A model generated the notes under the pieces. That model worked only from the letters and a program-made list of their open reading frames with translations. It had not been told where the DNA came from and ran no database searches. A stretch of DNA of 64,000 bases, taken from NCBI RefSeq assembly GCF_001875655.1, contig NZ_MKEQ01000001.1, forward strand, positions 806,001 through 870,000, in the 5' to 3' direction. Position numbers and translations under genes: made by a program. This DNA comes from Enterobacter hormaechei ATCC 49162 (GTDB lineage: Bacteria > Pseudomonadota > Gammaproteobacteria > Enterobacterales > Enterobacteriaceae). This document shows, piece after piece, positions 48,439 through 57,972 of this stretch; the stretch's first letter is position 1, and every line of letters starts with the position of its first letter.

Positions 48439-49275
48439 ATGACTATGGCTGCAAAAATGAAAGGGTTTAAAAAACGGGCGCAGGTGCTGGGATTAGTGGC
48501 AGCCTGGGGCCTGGTTTCAGCGCAGGCGCAGGCCGATCGGCTGGCGGATATTAAGGCAGCAGGCGTGGTGAAAGTGGCCACGTTTGATGCCAATCCACCC
48601 TTTGGCTCGATTGATGCCAAAACACATGAGATCGTGGGTTACGACGTGGACTTCGCCAAAGCGCTGGCGAAATCGCTCGGCGTAAAGCTTGAACTGGTCG
48701 CCACCAATCCGGCTAACCGTATTCCACTGCTACAGTCCGGAAAGGCGGATCTCATCGTGGCGGATATCACCATCACCCCGGAACGCGCACAGGTCATTGA
48801 TTTCTCGACGCCTTACTTCGTCACCGGCCAGCAGTTCCTGGTTCCGGCAAAATCACCGGACAAGCTTGATGACTATAGCCGGGCACGCATTGGCGCCGTC
48901 AAAGGTACGACGGGTGAACAGGCGCTGCACCAGCGTTTTCCGCAGTCCCGCGTCCTCTCTTACGATGACATCCCGCTGGCGCTGACGGCACTGCGCAATG
49001 GCAACGTGCAGGCCATTACCCAGGACAGCACCATTCTGGCCGGTCTGCTGGCGCAGGCGCCGGATAAAGCCGACTTCAAAATCCTGCCCGACCTGCTCAG
49101 TAAAGAAGAGATTGGCGTGGGGGTGAAAAAGGGTGAAACGGCGCTGCTGAAAGCCGTTAACGATGAGCTGGTAAACCTGGAGAAAAACGGCCAGGCGGCA
49201 AACATCTATGACGTCTGGTTTGGTCCAGGCACCCCTGCTCCACAGCCTCGTAACTTTAAAATAGAAGCCCGGTAA
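48439..49275 (+). CDS. Amino-acid ABC transporter substrate-binding protein
   Basis: A 278-aa periplasmic binding protein (SBP_bac_3/HisJ-GltI type). The signal peptide ends near SAQAQA (residue 32). The mature domain shows DANPPFGSIDAKTHEIVGYDVDFAKALA, IPLLQSGKADLIVADITITPER and GAVKGTTGEQAL, the standard amino-acid-binding pattern. The Arg, Asp and Thr residues that bind the alpha-amino and carboxyl groups appear present. Polar amino-acid specificity is likely; glutamate/aspartate is possible from the permease pair. First gene of a four-gene operon. Confidence 0.9.
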   Translation: MTMAAKMKGFKKRAQVLGLVAAWGLVSAQAQADRLADIKAAGVVKVATFDANPPFGSIDAKTHEIVGYDVDFAKALAKSLGVKLELVATNPANRIPLLQSGKADLIVADITITPERAQVIDFSTPYFVTGQQFLVPAKSPDKLDDYSRARIGAVKGTTGEQALHQRFPQSRVLSYDDIPLALTALRNGNVQAITQDSTILAGLLAQAPDKADFKILPDLLSKEEIGVGVKKGETALLKAVNDELVNLEKNGQAANIYDVWFGPGTPAPQPRNFKIEAR

Positions 49276-49276
49276 T

Positions 49277-50092
49277 ATGCTCTCAGGTTTATTTTCACAC
49301 TCCGCGGCCAATGCCGCGGATTTTTCACGTCTGGAACAGGCCAGCGTTGAGTTTCGCCATGTGGACAAACGCTACGGCGACCATCCGGTTTTAACCGACA
49401 TTAACCTCACCATCATGCCGGGTGAAGTGGTTGCCATTCTCGGCCCTTCGGGTTCCGGAAAATCGACCCTGATTAGGCTTATCAACCAGCTTGAAAGCCT
49501 GAGCGGCGGGGAGATTCTGGTCGACCACAAGCCGACCGGACAGCTATCCGGCAGCAGGCTACGTCAGTTACGCAGCCGCGTCGGGTTTGTGTTCCAGCAG
49601 TTCAATCTCTATGCCCACCTTACCGCCAGCCAGAACATCACCCTGGCACTGGAGCACGTTCACGGCTGGAAACCCCTGCCCGCCCAGGCGCGCGCGCTGG
49701 CGCTGCTGGAGAAGGTCGGCATGCTGGAGAAGGCGCACCGCTACCCCGCTGAACTTTCCGGCGGACAGCAGCAGCGCGTGGCGATTGCCCGTGCTCTGGC
49801 CTCGTCGCCGCAAATCATTCTCTTTGACGAGCCGACGTCGGCACTCGACCCGGAGATGATTGGCGAAGTGCTGTTTGTGATGAAAACCCTCGCCCACAGC
49901 GGGATCACCATGATTGTCGTCACCCATGAGATGCAGTTCGCCCGGGAAATTGCCGATCGAATCGTCTTTATCGACGGCGGAAAAATTCTGGAAACCGCGC
50001 CCCCGTCGCAATTTTTCAACCAACCGTCGCATCCCCGTGCGAGGCGGTTCCTGCAAAAAGTGCTGGATCCGCTGCATCAGGAGCAACTGTAA
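49277..50092 (+). CDS. Amino-acid ABC transporter ATPase
   Basis: A 271-aa nucleotide-binding subunit. Walker A is GPSGSGKST (residues 56-64), the Q-loop is VFQQFNLY, the signature is LSGGQQQRVAIARAL, Walker B is IILFDEPTSALDP, and the H-loop is VVTHEM. About 20 N-terminal residues precede the normal GlnQ/GltL start and have no counterpart I recognise. The ATG lies one base after the binding-protein stop, and it overlaps the next gene by one base (TAATG). Confidence 0.93.
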   Translation: MLSGLFSHSAANAADFSRLEQASVEFRHVDKRYGDHPVLTDINLTIMPGEVVAILGPSGSGKSTLIRLINQLESLSGGEILVDHKPTGQLSGSRLRQLRSRVGFVFQQFNLYAHLTASQNITLALEHVHGWKPLPAQARALALLEKVGMLEKAHRYPAELSGGQQQRVAIARALASSPQIILFDEPTSALDPEMIGEVLFVMKTLAHSGITMIVVTHEMQFAREIADRIVFIDGGKILETAPPSQFFNQPSHPRARRFLQKVLDPLHQEQL

Positions 50093-50838
50093 TGCCCGCT
50101 CTGGACTGGCAGGGGGTGCTGGCCGGACAGCCCCTGCACTGGATCCTCTCCGGATTTCTCACCACTCTGTGGGTGACGCTGGCGGGGATTATGCTGGCCA
50201 GCCTGCTCGCCTTGTTCTTTATGCTTTTGCGGCTTTCCGGGGGACATATCGGGACGTCGATCGTCAGCGGCTGGGTATCGCTGTTTCGCAATACGCCGCT
50301 GCTGGTACAGCTGCTGTTCTGGTATTTCGCCGCCTGGAACGGGTTGCCGCAGGGGCTGCGTGAGGCGGTGAACGCAGACCACAGCGGGTCCATTTTGCCC
50401 GGTGACGTCTGGTGGTTTACGCCCGAGTTTTTATGCTCCGCCTGGGGGTTAGGCGTATTTACCTCGGCGTTTTTAATTGAAGAAGCCGAATCGGGGCTGC
50501 GTTCCGTGCCTGCCGGGCAACGGGAGGCGGCGCTCGCCCAGGGATTATCTTCATGGCGTCTGTTTCGCTACATTCTTCTGCCACAGGGACTCGCTAACGC
50601 CTGGCAGCCCGTCGTCGGCCAGTACCTTAACCTGATGAAGCTCTCCTCACTCGCGAGCGGGATTGGCTTCGCCGAACTGACCTACCAGGTTCGCCAGATA
50701 GAAAGTTACAACGCCCATGCCCTGGAAGCCTTCACCGTCGGTACGGTGCTCTACTTGCTTACCGGGATGGTGTCGGGAAGCGTGCTGGTGCGCCTCGGCC
50801 CCCATTCAGGGAGGAAAAATCATGATCCCCGGATTTAA
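50092..50838 (+). CDS. Amino-acid ABC transporter permease (GltJ-like)
   Basis: A 248-aa inner-membrane permease (HisMQ/GltJK family) with about five helices. SLFRNTPLLVQLLFWYFA is the HEAD/TM signature, and the EAA loop is SVPAGQREAALAQGLSSWRLFRYILLPQ, which contacts the ATPase. It pairs with the second permease to form the translocation pore. The start overlaps the ATPase stop; the end overlaps the next gene by 17 bases. Confidence 0.92.
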   Translation: MPALDWQGVLAGQPLHWILSGFLTTLWVTLAGIMLASLLALFFMLLRLSGGHIGTSIVSGWVSLFRNTPLLVQLLFWYFAAWNGLPQGLREAVNADHSGSILPGDVWWFTPEFLCSAWGLGVFTSAFLIEEAESGLRSVPAGQREAALAQGLSSWRLFRYILLPQGLANAWQPVVGQYLNLMKLSSLASGIGFAELTYQVRQIESYNAHALEAFTVGTVLYLLTGMVSGSVLVRLGPHSGRKNHDPRI

Positions 50839-51508
50839 CGTTATTGTCGAAAACCTGGATTATCTGCTTTGGGGACGGGCGGCTGCGGGAGAACCCGGCG
50901 GCGTACTGCTCTCACTGCTGATGGCCGCAGGCGCCGCCGCGCTTGCCCTGCCCGGCGGGATTGTGCTGGCTTGCGTCGCCTGGCGCTATCCCGGCGTGGT
51001 GCGCAGTGCGCTGTTTGCGTGGGCAGAGTTAATTCGCGGGATCCCCCTGATCTTCGTAATATTCTGGATGTGGTATCTGCTGCCGCTGATAACCGGCAGG
51101 GATCTCCCGGGCGCGACGACCGTCACGCTGGCGCTGGCCTGGTTTACCGCGGCTGCGGTGATGCATTCGGTGTTAGCCGGACTGAGAGCACTACCGTCGG
51201 GCCAGAATGAGGCCGCGCTTTCTCAAGGGTTCAGTACGCAGCAAACGCTGTGGCGCGTGCTGCTGCCGCAGGCGCTGAGAAATATTCTGCCGTCGCTGGT
51301 GGGGATTTTTATCAGCCTGCTGAAGGATACGTCGCTGGCGTTTATCGTGAACGTTCCTGAACTGACCACGGTGGCGGGCCAGGTCAACAACCGGGTGCAA
51401 ATTTACCCGGCGGCCATTTTTATCTTCACGGGTGTGATCTATTACCTTCTCTGCTGCTCGCTTGAGCTGCTCACGAAGCGCTGGCGCGTTAGCCAGCCAG
51501 CGCTTTAA
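50822..51508 (+). CDS. Amino-acid ABC transporter permease (GltK-like)
   Basis: A 228-aa second permease with about five helices. It carries AELIRGIPLIFVIFWMWYLLP and the EAA loop ALPSGQNEAALSQGFSTQQTLWRVLLPQALRN. AGGGAGG lies seven bases before ATG 50822 (MIPGFNVIVENLDYL); the frame upstream lies inside the first permease. Its last 20 bases overlap fumD on the other strand. Confidence 0.92.
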   Translation: MIPGFNVIVENLDYLLWGRAAAGEPGGVLLSLLMAAGAAALALPGGIVLACVAWRYPGVVRSALFAWAELIRGIPLIFVIFWMWYLLPLITGRDLPGATTVTLALAWFTAAAVMHSVLAGLRALPSGQNEAALSQGFSTQQTLWRVLLPQALRNILPSLVGIFISLLKDTSLAFIVNVPELTTVAGQVNNRVQIYPAAIFIFTGVIYYLLCCSLELLTKRWRVSQPAL

Positions 51509-51698
51509 CCACCGTTTCCATCGCTTTGGTGGTCAACTCGCTGCGCTTAACGCGCTGGTTCGCCAGCGCGGTACGCAGTACGCCCGCAATGACAATATGT
51601 TTCGGCTCCTGCCCTAAATCACGCATTTCGAGAACGACCTTGCCTACCACCCGACACATCTCCTGGTACAGCGCTTCGTCTTTGGTCACATTGCCCAT
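51489..51698 (-). CDS. fumD: Fumarase D (YdhZ)
   Basis: A 69-aa protein, as in E. coli FumD. It begins MGNVTKDEALYQEMCRVVGK and continues EMRDLGQEPKHIVIAGVLRT. E. coli FumD has reported fumarase activity, although it is far smaller than other fumarases. ATG 51698 has GGAG eight bases upstream; the ATGs at 51707 and 51704 are too near the SD. Position close to pykF matches E. coli and marks the right edge of the replaced interval. Confidence 0.9.
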   Translation of the reverse strand: MGNVTKDEALYQEMCRVVGKVVLEMRDLGQEPKHIVIAGVLRTALANQRVKRSELTTKAMETVVKALAG

Positions 51699-51751
51699 TG
51701 CCATCACTCCGTTGCCCTAAACCGTCAGCTTAAATCATTCGTCGGCTGGAT

Positions 51752-51788
51752 ACAAAAAAGAAGCCCGGCGCGTGGTTCGCCGGGCTTC
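51752..51788 (-). terminator. Terminator of the MetNIQ-like operon
   Basis: On the minus strand GAAGCCCGGCG and CGCCGGGCTTC form an 11-bp stem, followed by TTTTTTGTA. Confidence 0.9.
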
Positions 51789-51806
51789 GTCTGAAAAATC
51801 AGAGAA

Positions 51807-52619
51807 TTAGTTGTTTACCGGGATGACCGCGCCTTTGTATTTGGTGCGGATCCAGTCCTGGATCTCTTTGGAGTGCAGCACGTTCACCAGCGCGACGATA
51901 TCCTTCTTCTTCTCGTCACCGCGATGAACAGTAATGATGTTGGCGTACGGGTTATTCTCACCGCTTTCAACTGCAATCGGGTCGTGCACCGGATCCAGAC
52001 CGGCGTCAATCGCGTAGTTGGCGTTGATCACCACCGCAGCCCCTTCGTCGTTGTTGTACATCTGCGGCAGCAGAGACGCTTCCACGTTTGGCGTGAATTG
52101 CAGTTTTTTCGGGTTTTCCACGATATCGCTGATGCGCGCGGTCACTTTATCAATGCCTGGCTTCAGCTTGATCACGCCCTCTTTTTCGAAGATGGAGAGA
52201 ATACGCCCTTCCTCGGAAACCGCATCACGCATGATGATTTTCCCGCCTTCGGGCAGATCCTTCAGCGATTTGTATTTTTTCGAATAGATACCGATCGGCT
52301 CAATGTGGATGGCGCCCGCGCTGACAAAATCATAATCCTTATCGCCCGCGTGATCTTTCAGCACGCTGTTCAGGTAAGGAATGTGCTGGAAGTAGTTGGC
52401 GTCAATGTCATGCCCCGCCAGCGCCGTGTTTGGCAGAATGTAGTCCTGGAATGGTTTAATCTCCAGATCGATACCCTGCTTCGCCAGGATCGGCTTAGCC
52501 TGCTCCAGAATTTCCGCATGCGGGGTGTTGGATGCGCCCACGGTCAGGGTGTCGGCCCAGGAGGCAAAGCTCAGGGCGCTCAGGGTTGCGGCGGCGATCA
52601 GCGTCAGTGTCTTTTTCAT
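51807..52619 (-). CDS. MetQ/NlpA-family substrate-binding protein
   Basis: A 270-aa periplasmic binding protein resembling MetQ (TLTVGASNTPHAEILE, DYILPNTALAGHDIDANYFQHIPYL, YNNDEGAAVVINANYAIDAGLDP). Its signal peptide (ALSFASWA) has no lipobox Cys, so unlike classical MetQ it should be soluble rather than lipid-anchored. Substrate is likely methionine or a related compound; no MetJ box was seen upstream of the operon. Last gene of an ATPase-permease-binding protein operon. Confidence 0.87.
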   Translation of the reverse strand: MKKTLTLIAAATLSALSFASWADTLTVGASNTPHAEILEQAKPILAKQGIDLEIKPFQDYILPNTALAGHDIDANYFQHIPYLNSVLKDHAGDKDYDFVSAGAIHIEPIGIYSKKYKSLKDLPEGGKIIMRDAVSEEGRILSIFEKEGVIKLKPGIDKVTARISDIVENPKKLQFTPNVEASLLPQMYNNDEGAAVVINANYAIDAGLDPVHDPIAVESGENNPYANIITVHRGDEKKKDIVALVNVLHSKEIQDWIRTKYKGAVIPVNN

Positions 52620-52647
52620 GATGATGGTTCCTGTGTGTTATTAGAGA

Positions 52648-53316
52648 TTATCTTTTGTCTAACAGTGAAGTAATGACATCGCCGCAGAACTGGATAATGA
52701 AAACGATGATCAGAATGGTCACCGTTGCCACCAGCGTGACGTCACCATGGTTACGCTGGAAACCTTCCAGGTAAGCCAGATTTCCCAAACCGCCGGCACC
52801 TATCACCCCTGCCATTGCGCTGTAGCTCACCAGTGCAATTAGCGTCACCGTCATACCTGAAACCAGTGCGGGTGAAGATTCCGGCAATAAAACCCGAAAT
52901 ACTAACGTGCTCAGCCGTGCGCCCATCGAACGCGTGGCTTCAATGACCCCTTTATCCACCTCACGCAGGGCGATCTCGACCAGACGGGCGTAGAACGGCG
53001 CCGCGCCCACAATCAGGGCGGGCAGCGCAGCGTTAACGCCAAGAATGGTCCCCACAACGGTCTTGGTGAACGGGATCAGCAGGACGATGAGAATGATGAA
53101 CGGAATCGAACGGAACACGTTCACCACAATCGACATCACGCTGTAGACCGTGCGGTTGTGGAATAACCCGCCGCGGGCGGTTAAAAACAGCGCCAGACCG
53201 AGGGCGATCCCCAGAACAAACGTCGCCACGCCCGAAAGCGCCGTCATGTAGAGCGTCTCCTGGGTTGCAGCCCAAAGCTGATCCCACTTCAGGTGCGGAA
53301 AGAGTTCTTCAGCCAT
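52648..53316 (-). CDS. MetI-like ABC transporter permease
   Basis: A 222-aa inner-membrane permease with about five helices. It has VNVFRSIPFIILIVLLIPF and the EAA-type loop ALREVDKGVIEATRSMGARLSTLVFRVLLPE. It resembles E. coli MetI (217 aa). Its start overlaps the ATPase gene's 3' end by 8 bases. Confidence 0.9.
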   Translation of the reverse strand: MAEELFPHLKWDQLWAATQETLYMTALSGVATFVLGIALGLALFLTARGGLFHNRTVYSVMSIVVNVFRSIPFIILIVLLIPFTKTVVGTILGVNAALPALIVGAAPFYARLVEIALREVDKGVIEATRSMGARLSTLVFRVLLPESSPALVSGMTVTLIALVSYSAMAGVIGAGGLGNLAYLEGFQRNHGDVTLVATVTILIIVFIIQFCGDVITSLLDKR

Positions 53317-54331
53317 GCTTGATTACCTCGCCTTCAATATCGCTTTGCTTCAGGTCGGCGAGGATATTGTTCAGTTGTTCTTCAGATGCCACCACGTGCA
53401 CCCAGAGCTGCCCGAAAACACCGTGGGCGGTTTGCGTCATTTTGCCGTGCAGGATGTTAAACGGCAGGCCGTAGCGCAGCGTTAATTCCCCGACAATCGG
53501 CCTGTGCGTACTGTGTCCGGTAAAGGTCAGCCTGATGACCGTGCCTTCCAGATCGTTTGCCAGTTCGGTATTGAAGGTCTCTTCCTCCGCGTACTGGCTC
53601 ACCTGGCGGACAAACTGCCGGGTGATCGGCTGCTGCGGATGGGTGAAAACGCTCAACACGTCCCCCTCTTCCACCACCTTACCGTTCTCCATCACCGCCA
53701 CACGGTCACAGATTTTGCGCACCACATGCATCTCATGGGTGATCAGCACGATGGTCAGATTGAAACGACGGTTAATGTCCAGGAGCAGATCGAGGATCTG
53801 ATCGGTAGTCTGCGGATCCAGCGCCGAGGTGGCTTCGTCACACAGCAGCACGTCCGGATGATTGGCCAGCGCGCGGGCAATCCCCACACGCTGTTTTTGC
53901 CCGCCGCTCAGCTGCGACGGGTAGGCATTTTCGCGCCCCTTAAGGCCGACCAGCTCCACCAGCTCGGCAACACGGGCCTGTATTTTCGCTTTTGGCACCC
54001 CGGAAATTTGCATCGAAAAGGCGATGTTTTCCTTCACCGTGCGCGACCACAGCAGATTAAAGTGCTGGAATACCATGCTGATTTTCAGACGCGCCTGGCG
54101 CAGCGCTTCTCCCTTTGCGGCGGAGATATCCTGGCCGTTAATGGTGACGCTGCCGGTGCTGGGCTTTTCCAGGCCGTTCAGCAGGCGGATCAGCGTACTT
54201 TTCCCGGCCCCGCTGTAACCGATGATCCCGTAAATCTGTCCCTGCTCTATCGTCAAATTGACGTTATCAACGGCTGTCAGCGCCTGCTTCCCGTTGTCAA
54301 AAACCTTCGAAATATTGCTGAGTACGATCAT
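53309..54331 (-). CDS. MetN-like ABC transporter ATPase with NIL domain
   Basis: A 340-aa ATPase. Walker A GYSGAGKST (about residues 38-46), signature LSGGQKQRVGIARAL, Walker B LLCDEATSALDP and H-loop LITHEMH are present. Residues about 265-335 form the C-terminal NIL (ACT-like) domain, which in MetN binds methionine and causes trans-inhibition. It is first in the operon and divergent from pykF. E. coli metNIQ lies elsewhere, so this is probably a paralogous set. Confidence 0.91.
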   Translation of the reverse strand: MIVLSNISKVFDNGKQALTAVDNVNLTIEQGQIYGIIGYSGAGKSTLIRLLNGLEKPSTGSVTINGQDISAAKGEALRQARLKISMVFQHFNLLWSRTVKENIAFSMQISGVPKAKIQARVAELVELVGLKGRENAYPSQLSGGQKQRVGIARALANHPDVLLCDEATSALDPQTTDQILDLLLDINRRFNLTIVLITHEMHVVRKICDRVAVMENGKVVEEGDVLSVFTHPQQPITRQFVRQVSQYAEEETFNTELANDLEGTVIRLTFTGHSTHRPIVGELTLRYGLPFNILHGKMTQTAHGVFGQLWVHVVASEEQLNNILADLKQSDIEGEVIKHG

Positions 54332-54830
54332 TCTTATTCGTTATCCGTTTCGCATATAGCGGTTTAGCAGTATGGATGTCCAAATGATAGTAAACAGCCG
54401 TTATCAGCTTTTAAATGACCAAAAAAGAATTTCATATAACGCTATGGAATAAACAGTGAACGGGCGGGCGTTGAGCCTGCCGTCATAAGATGACATTAGG
54501 CCTTAACGCCTTGATAACAAACTTATGTGAATCTGCACAGATTGTTTTTGAAACGCTGTTTCCATTTTCCTTTTTACTGTAAATCAGCGTATAATGCGCG
54601 CCAAATCCCTGGTGAATGGTTTCAGCGCTTGGAATACAAAAAACAACGTACAACTTCTCCTCTCCTTCGTTGGGCTGGCACTCAGGCACACTTTCTTCTG
54701 CACGCTCATTTGATGTCACCTATTCTTAGTGCGTGTCATATACGCTTTCGCAACACAGGTTTGACTCCGCGGCAGTGCGCCCCCGGAGCGAGATTTCCAT
54801 ATCCTTCCCAACTTAAAGACTAAGACTGTC
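54332..54830. other. Divergent regulatory region before pykF
   Basis: A 499-bp gap between the divergent MetN-like gene and pykF. It contains a TATAAT at 54590-54595 (weak -35 near 54567), which would give a pykF leader of about 230 nt. A possible Cra site lies upstream. No coding frame has a plausible ribosome-binding site. Confidence 0.55.
54549..54564. promoter_or_regulatory. Possible Cra (FruR) operator of pykF
   Basis: TGAAACGCTGTTTCCA contains the TGAAACG half-site of the Cra consensus and a partly symmetric GTTTC. It lies just upstream of the TATAAT-bearing promoter, where Cra binding would repress. E. coli pykF is a known Cra-repressed gene. Assignment is by consensus only. Confidence 0.4.
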
Positions 54831-56252
54831 ATGAAAAAGACGAAAATTGTTTGTACTATCGGCCCGAAAACCGAATCCGAAGAGATGCTGACCAAAATGC
54901 TGGACGCTGGCATGAACGTGATGCGTCTGAACTTCTCCCACGGCGACTATGCTGAACACGGTCAGCGTATCCAGAACTTGCGCAACGTGATGAGCAAGAC
55001 CGGTAAAAAAGCGGCTATCCTGCTCGACACCAAAGGTCCTGAAATCCGTACTATCAAACTGGAAGGCGGTAACGACGTTTCTCTGAAAGCGGGCCAGACC
55101 TTTACCTTCACCACCGACAAATCCGTTGTAGGTAACAACGAAATCGTTGCTGTGACCTACGAAGGCTTCACCAGCGATCTGTCTGTTGGCAACACCGTGC
55201 TGGTAGACGATGGCCTGATCGGCATGGAAGTCACCGCGATCGAAGGTAACAAGGTTATCTGTAAAGTGCTGAACAACGGCGACCTGGGCGAAAACAAAGG
55301 CGTTAACCTGCCGGGTGTGTCCATTGCGCTGCCAGCGCTGGCTGAAAAAGACAAGCAGGACCTGATCTTTGGCTGCGAACAAGGCGTGGACTTCGTTGCT
55401 GCGTCCTTTATCCGTAAACGTTCTGACGTGGTTGAAATCCGTGAGCACCTGAAAGCGCACGGCGGCGAGAACATTCAGATCATCTCCAAGATCGAAAACC
55501 AGGAAGGCCTGAACAACTTCGACGAAATCCTCGAAGCGTCTGACGGTATCATGGTGGCGCGTGGTGACCTGGGCGTTGAAATCCCGGTTGAAGAAGTGAT
55601 CTTCGCGCAGAAGATGATGATCGAGAAGTGTGTTCGCGCGCGTAAAGTGGTTATCACCGCAACGCAGATGCTGGACTCCATGATCAAAAACCCACGCCCT
55701 ACCCGCGCTGAAGCAGGCGACGTGGCGAACGCCATCCTCGACGGTACCGATGCCGTTATGCTGTCTGGTGAATCTGCAAAAGGGAAATACCCTCTGGAAG
55801 CGGTCAGCATCATGGCGACCATCTGTGAGCGTACCGACCGCGTGATGAAAAGCCGTCTGGATTACAACAACGACAGCCGTAAACTGCGCATCACCGAAGC
55901 CGTATGCCGTGGCGCGGTAGAAACCGCTGAAAAACTGGAAGCCCCACTGATTGTCGTGGCGACCCAGGGCGGTAAATCTGCGCGTGCCGTGCGTAAATAT
56001 TTCCCGGATGCGACCATTCTGGCGCTGACCACCAATGAAACCACCGCGCGTCAGCTGGTGCTGAGCAAAGGCGTGATCCCACACCTGGTGAAAGAAATTG
56101 CGTCTACCGATGATTTCTATCGTCTGGGTAAAGAAGTGGCTCTGGAACTGGTTAATTGTGGCCTGGCCCAGAAAGGCGACGTGGTAGTTATGGTTTCTGG
56201 CGCGCTGGTTCCAAGCGGCACGACCAACACTGCATCTGTCCACGTGCTGTAA
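54831..56252 (+). CDS. pykF: Pyruvate kinase I (fructose-1,6-bisphosphate activated)
   Basis: Glycolytic enzyme making pyruvate and ATP from PEP and ADP; 473 aa. [12 protein letters not shown] and [11 protein letters not shown] are the N-terminal active-site segments, [11 protein letters not shown] carries the catalytic Lys, and [12 protein letters not shown] binds metal and substrate. TATQMLDSM follows, and the C-terminal effector domain ends [13 protein letters not shown] short region near residue 446 (ELVNCGLAQ) is three residues longer than in E. coli PykF, which is 470 aa. Confidence 0.98.
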   Translation: MKKTKIVCTIGPKTESEEMLTKMLDAGMNVMRLNFSHGDYAEHGQRIQNLRNVMSKTGKKAAILLDTKGPEIRTIKLEGGNDVSLKAGQTFTFTTDKSVVGNNEIVAVTYEGFTSDLSVGNTVLVDDGLIGMEVTAIEGNKVICKVLNNGDLGENKGVNLPGVSIALPALAEKDKQDLIFGCEQGVDFVAASFIRKRSDVVEIREHLKAHGGENIQIISKIENQEGLNNFDEILEASDGIMVARGDLGVEIPVEEVIFAQKMMIEKCVRARKVVITATQMLDSMIKNPRPTRAEAGDVANAILDGTDAVMLSGESAKGKYPLEAVSIMATICERTDRVMKSRLDYNNDSRKLRITEAVCRGAVETAEKLEAPLIVVATQGGKSARAVRKYFPDATILALTTNETTARQLVLSKGVIPHLVKEIASTDDFYRLGKEVALELVNCGLAQKGDVVVMVSGALVPSGTTNTASVHVL

Positions 56253-56280
56253 TATTTCACGAACAAATTATTGTTTTGTT

Positions 56281-56308
56281 AAAAAGCGTCCTTCGGGGCG
56301 CTTTTTTT
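56281..56308 (+). terminator. pykF terminator
   Basis: AAAAGCGTCC-TTCG-GGGCGCTTTT with UUCG tetraloop and a T7 run. Confidence 0.92.
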
Positions 56309-56487
56309 ATTCCCGCCTTTAACCAGAACTATTCAAAAAGCAAATCGGGTTTTTCTATTTAATTGCGACTTATCTAAGATGAATCCGATGAAAAATGCCT
56401 TTTTTAACATAGCTTTTTCGTCAAAATTGCCGATTTCGTTGCTTCTTTGAGCGAACGATCAAAAATAGGCGTAATCCCATCAAAAAA

Positions 56488-56525
56488 ATATTCTCAACCC
56501 AAAAAACTTTGTGTAATACTTGTAA
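56488..56525 (+). promoter_or_regulatory. lpp promoter
   Basis: The AT-rich region ATATTCTCAAC-N18-TAATACT-TGTAACG, followed by the leader to GAGGGTATTAATA and the ATG, is almost base-for-base the E. coli lpp promoter and leader. The expected start of transcription is near 56526. The rest of the 56309-56487 gap is AT-rich without a gene. Confidence 0.85.
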
Positions 56526-56552
56526 CGCTACATGGAGATTAACTCAATCTAG

Positions 56553-56801
<249 letters not shown>

Positions 56802-56816
56802 TAGTACCTGTTAATA

Positions 56817-56846
56817 AAATGGCGCACATTGTGCGCCATTTTTTTT
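56817..56846 (+). terminator. lpp terminator
   Basis: AAAATGGCGCACA and TGTGCGCCATTTT form a long stem with a tight loop, followed by further T. It also stands at the 3' end of convergent ldtE. Confidence 0.92.
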
Positions 56847-56861
56847 GCCTTCGTCAAACCC

Positions 56862-57875
56862 CTACTGAAGCACTTTCTCTTCCTCGCCTTCCGTCACCGC
56901 CGCTGAGACACGACTGTTCTGAACTGACTGGACAGAATTGCTGGCTGACAAACCCTTGCCTGCTGAAACGGCAACCGGGATCCCCGCTCTGCGCGTCAGG
57001 GCTTTATCGATCAGCGTTTTATCGCTACCTGATTCCGCTGCAAAGGCGGTAAACGCCGCCGAGTGCGTGAACGGCACCGTCTGCGGGTTTTCGCCCTCAG
57101 CCTGCGCCAGCGGCCTGTGCACCTCGATATACCGTTTGCCGTCCGGCTCCACGGAGAACTTCACCGGCTCATTGATGATCTGCACCCGTGTGCCGACGCG
57201 CACGTGTTCAAACAACGCTTTAATATCTGGCGCGTTCATTCGCATACAGCCGGAGCTGACCCGCAGCCCTACGCTGTCCGGGGCGCTGGTGCCGTGGATA
57301 AGATATTCCCCATTCCCGATGCCCAGACGCAGCGCATAGCGCCCCAGCGGGTTATTTGGCCCTGCGGGTACTACCGGCGGCAATTTAATGCCCTGTGCCA
57401 GTGAGCGCGCTCTGATGCCCGCTGTCGGGGTCCAGGTAGGATTAGGGATTTTCTGACTCACACGGGTCGTGCTGACCGGCGTTTCCAGTCCAAGCTGACC
57501 AATACCCAGCGGATAAACCTGCACAATATTTTCACCAGGCGGATAAAAATAAAGACGCAGCTCCGCCAGATTCACCACAATACCTTCGCGCTCGGTGTCC
57601 GGCAGTAGCATCTGGGAAGGAATGGTAATGACGGTACCTGGCGCAGGGTTCACCGGGGCAATGGTATTATTGGTTTCAAGGATGAGCTGTGCTGCGGTAT
57701 TAAACCGACGGGCGATAGACTGAAGTTTATTGTCACCTTCCTGAATGGTGTACGTCTGGTTTTGCCCAATCAGGCGGCTGCCTGCGGGCGGTAAAGGATA
57801 ATCAACCGCCCTGGCTGAATTAACAGCACTGAGCGAACCAAGGAGTAATAGAGTTATTAGAGACGCGCGCTTCAT
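56862..57875 (-). CDS. ldtE: L,D-transpeptidase LdtE (YnhG)
   Basis: A 337-aa periplasmic enzyme making 3-3 (mDAP-mDAP) cross-links in peptidoglycan; E. coli LdtE is 334 aa. The signal peptide ends near NSARA. A LysM-type domain ([18 protein letters not shown]...ILETNN, about residues 40-88) is followed by the YkuD domain with [22 protein letters not shown], whose SSGCMRM carries the catalytic Cys. The C-terminal extension is Ser/Ala-rich. It sits next to lpp, the substrate of related Ldt enzymes. Confidence 0.95.
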   Translation of the reverse strand: MKRASLITLLLLGSLSAVNSARAVDYPLPPAGSRLIGQNQTYTIQEGDNKLQSIARRFNTAAQLILETNNTIAPVNPAPGTVITIPSQMLLPDTEREGIVVNLAELRLYFYPPGENIVQVYPLGIGQLGLETPVSTTRVSQKIPNPTWTPTAGIRARSLAQGIKLPPVVPAGPNNPLGRYALRLGIGNGEYLIHGTSAPDSVGLRVSSGCMRMNAPDIKALFEHVRVGTRVQIINEPVKFSVEPDGKRYIEVHRPLAQAEGENPQTVPFTHSAAFTAFAAESGSDKTLIDKALTRRAGIPVAVSAGKGLSASNSVQSVQNSRVSAAVTEGEEEKVLQ

Positions 57876-57914
57876 GCTGAGATTCCTTATTCACTGACCA
57901 AACGTCAGAAAGCT

Positions 57915-57945
57915 GAAAAACCAGCGAGGTGGAAACCACCCCGCG
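57915..57945 (-). terminator. suf operon terminator
   Basis: On the minus strand GCGGGGTGG-TTT-CCACCTCGC (one mismatch) is followed by TGGTTTTTC, 30 bp after the sufE stop and before ldtE. Confidence 0.65.
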
Positions 57946-57972
57946 AAACAGAATGAATGCTGTTCTGTCAGT

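Noticed and set aside
54483..54719. 78-codon minus-strand frame in the pykF upstream region
   Set aside because: It covers the pykF promoter and leader, and has no SD and no recognisable similarity.
54813..56243. 476-codon antisense frame opposite pykF
   Set aside because: It covers a highly conserved housekeeping gene whose codon bias leaves the opposite frame open; no SD or homology is recognised.
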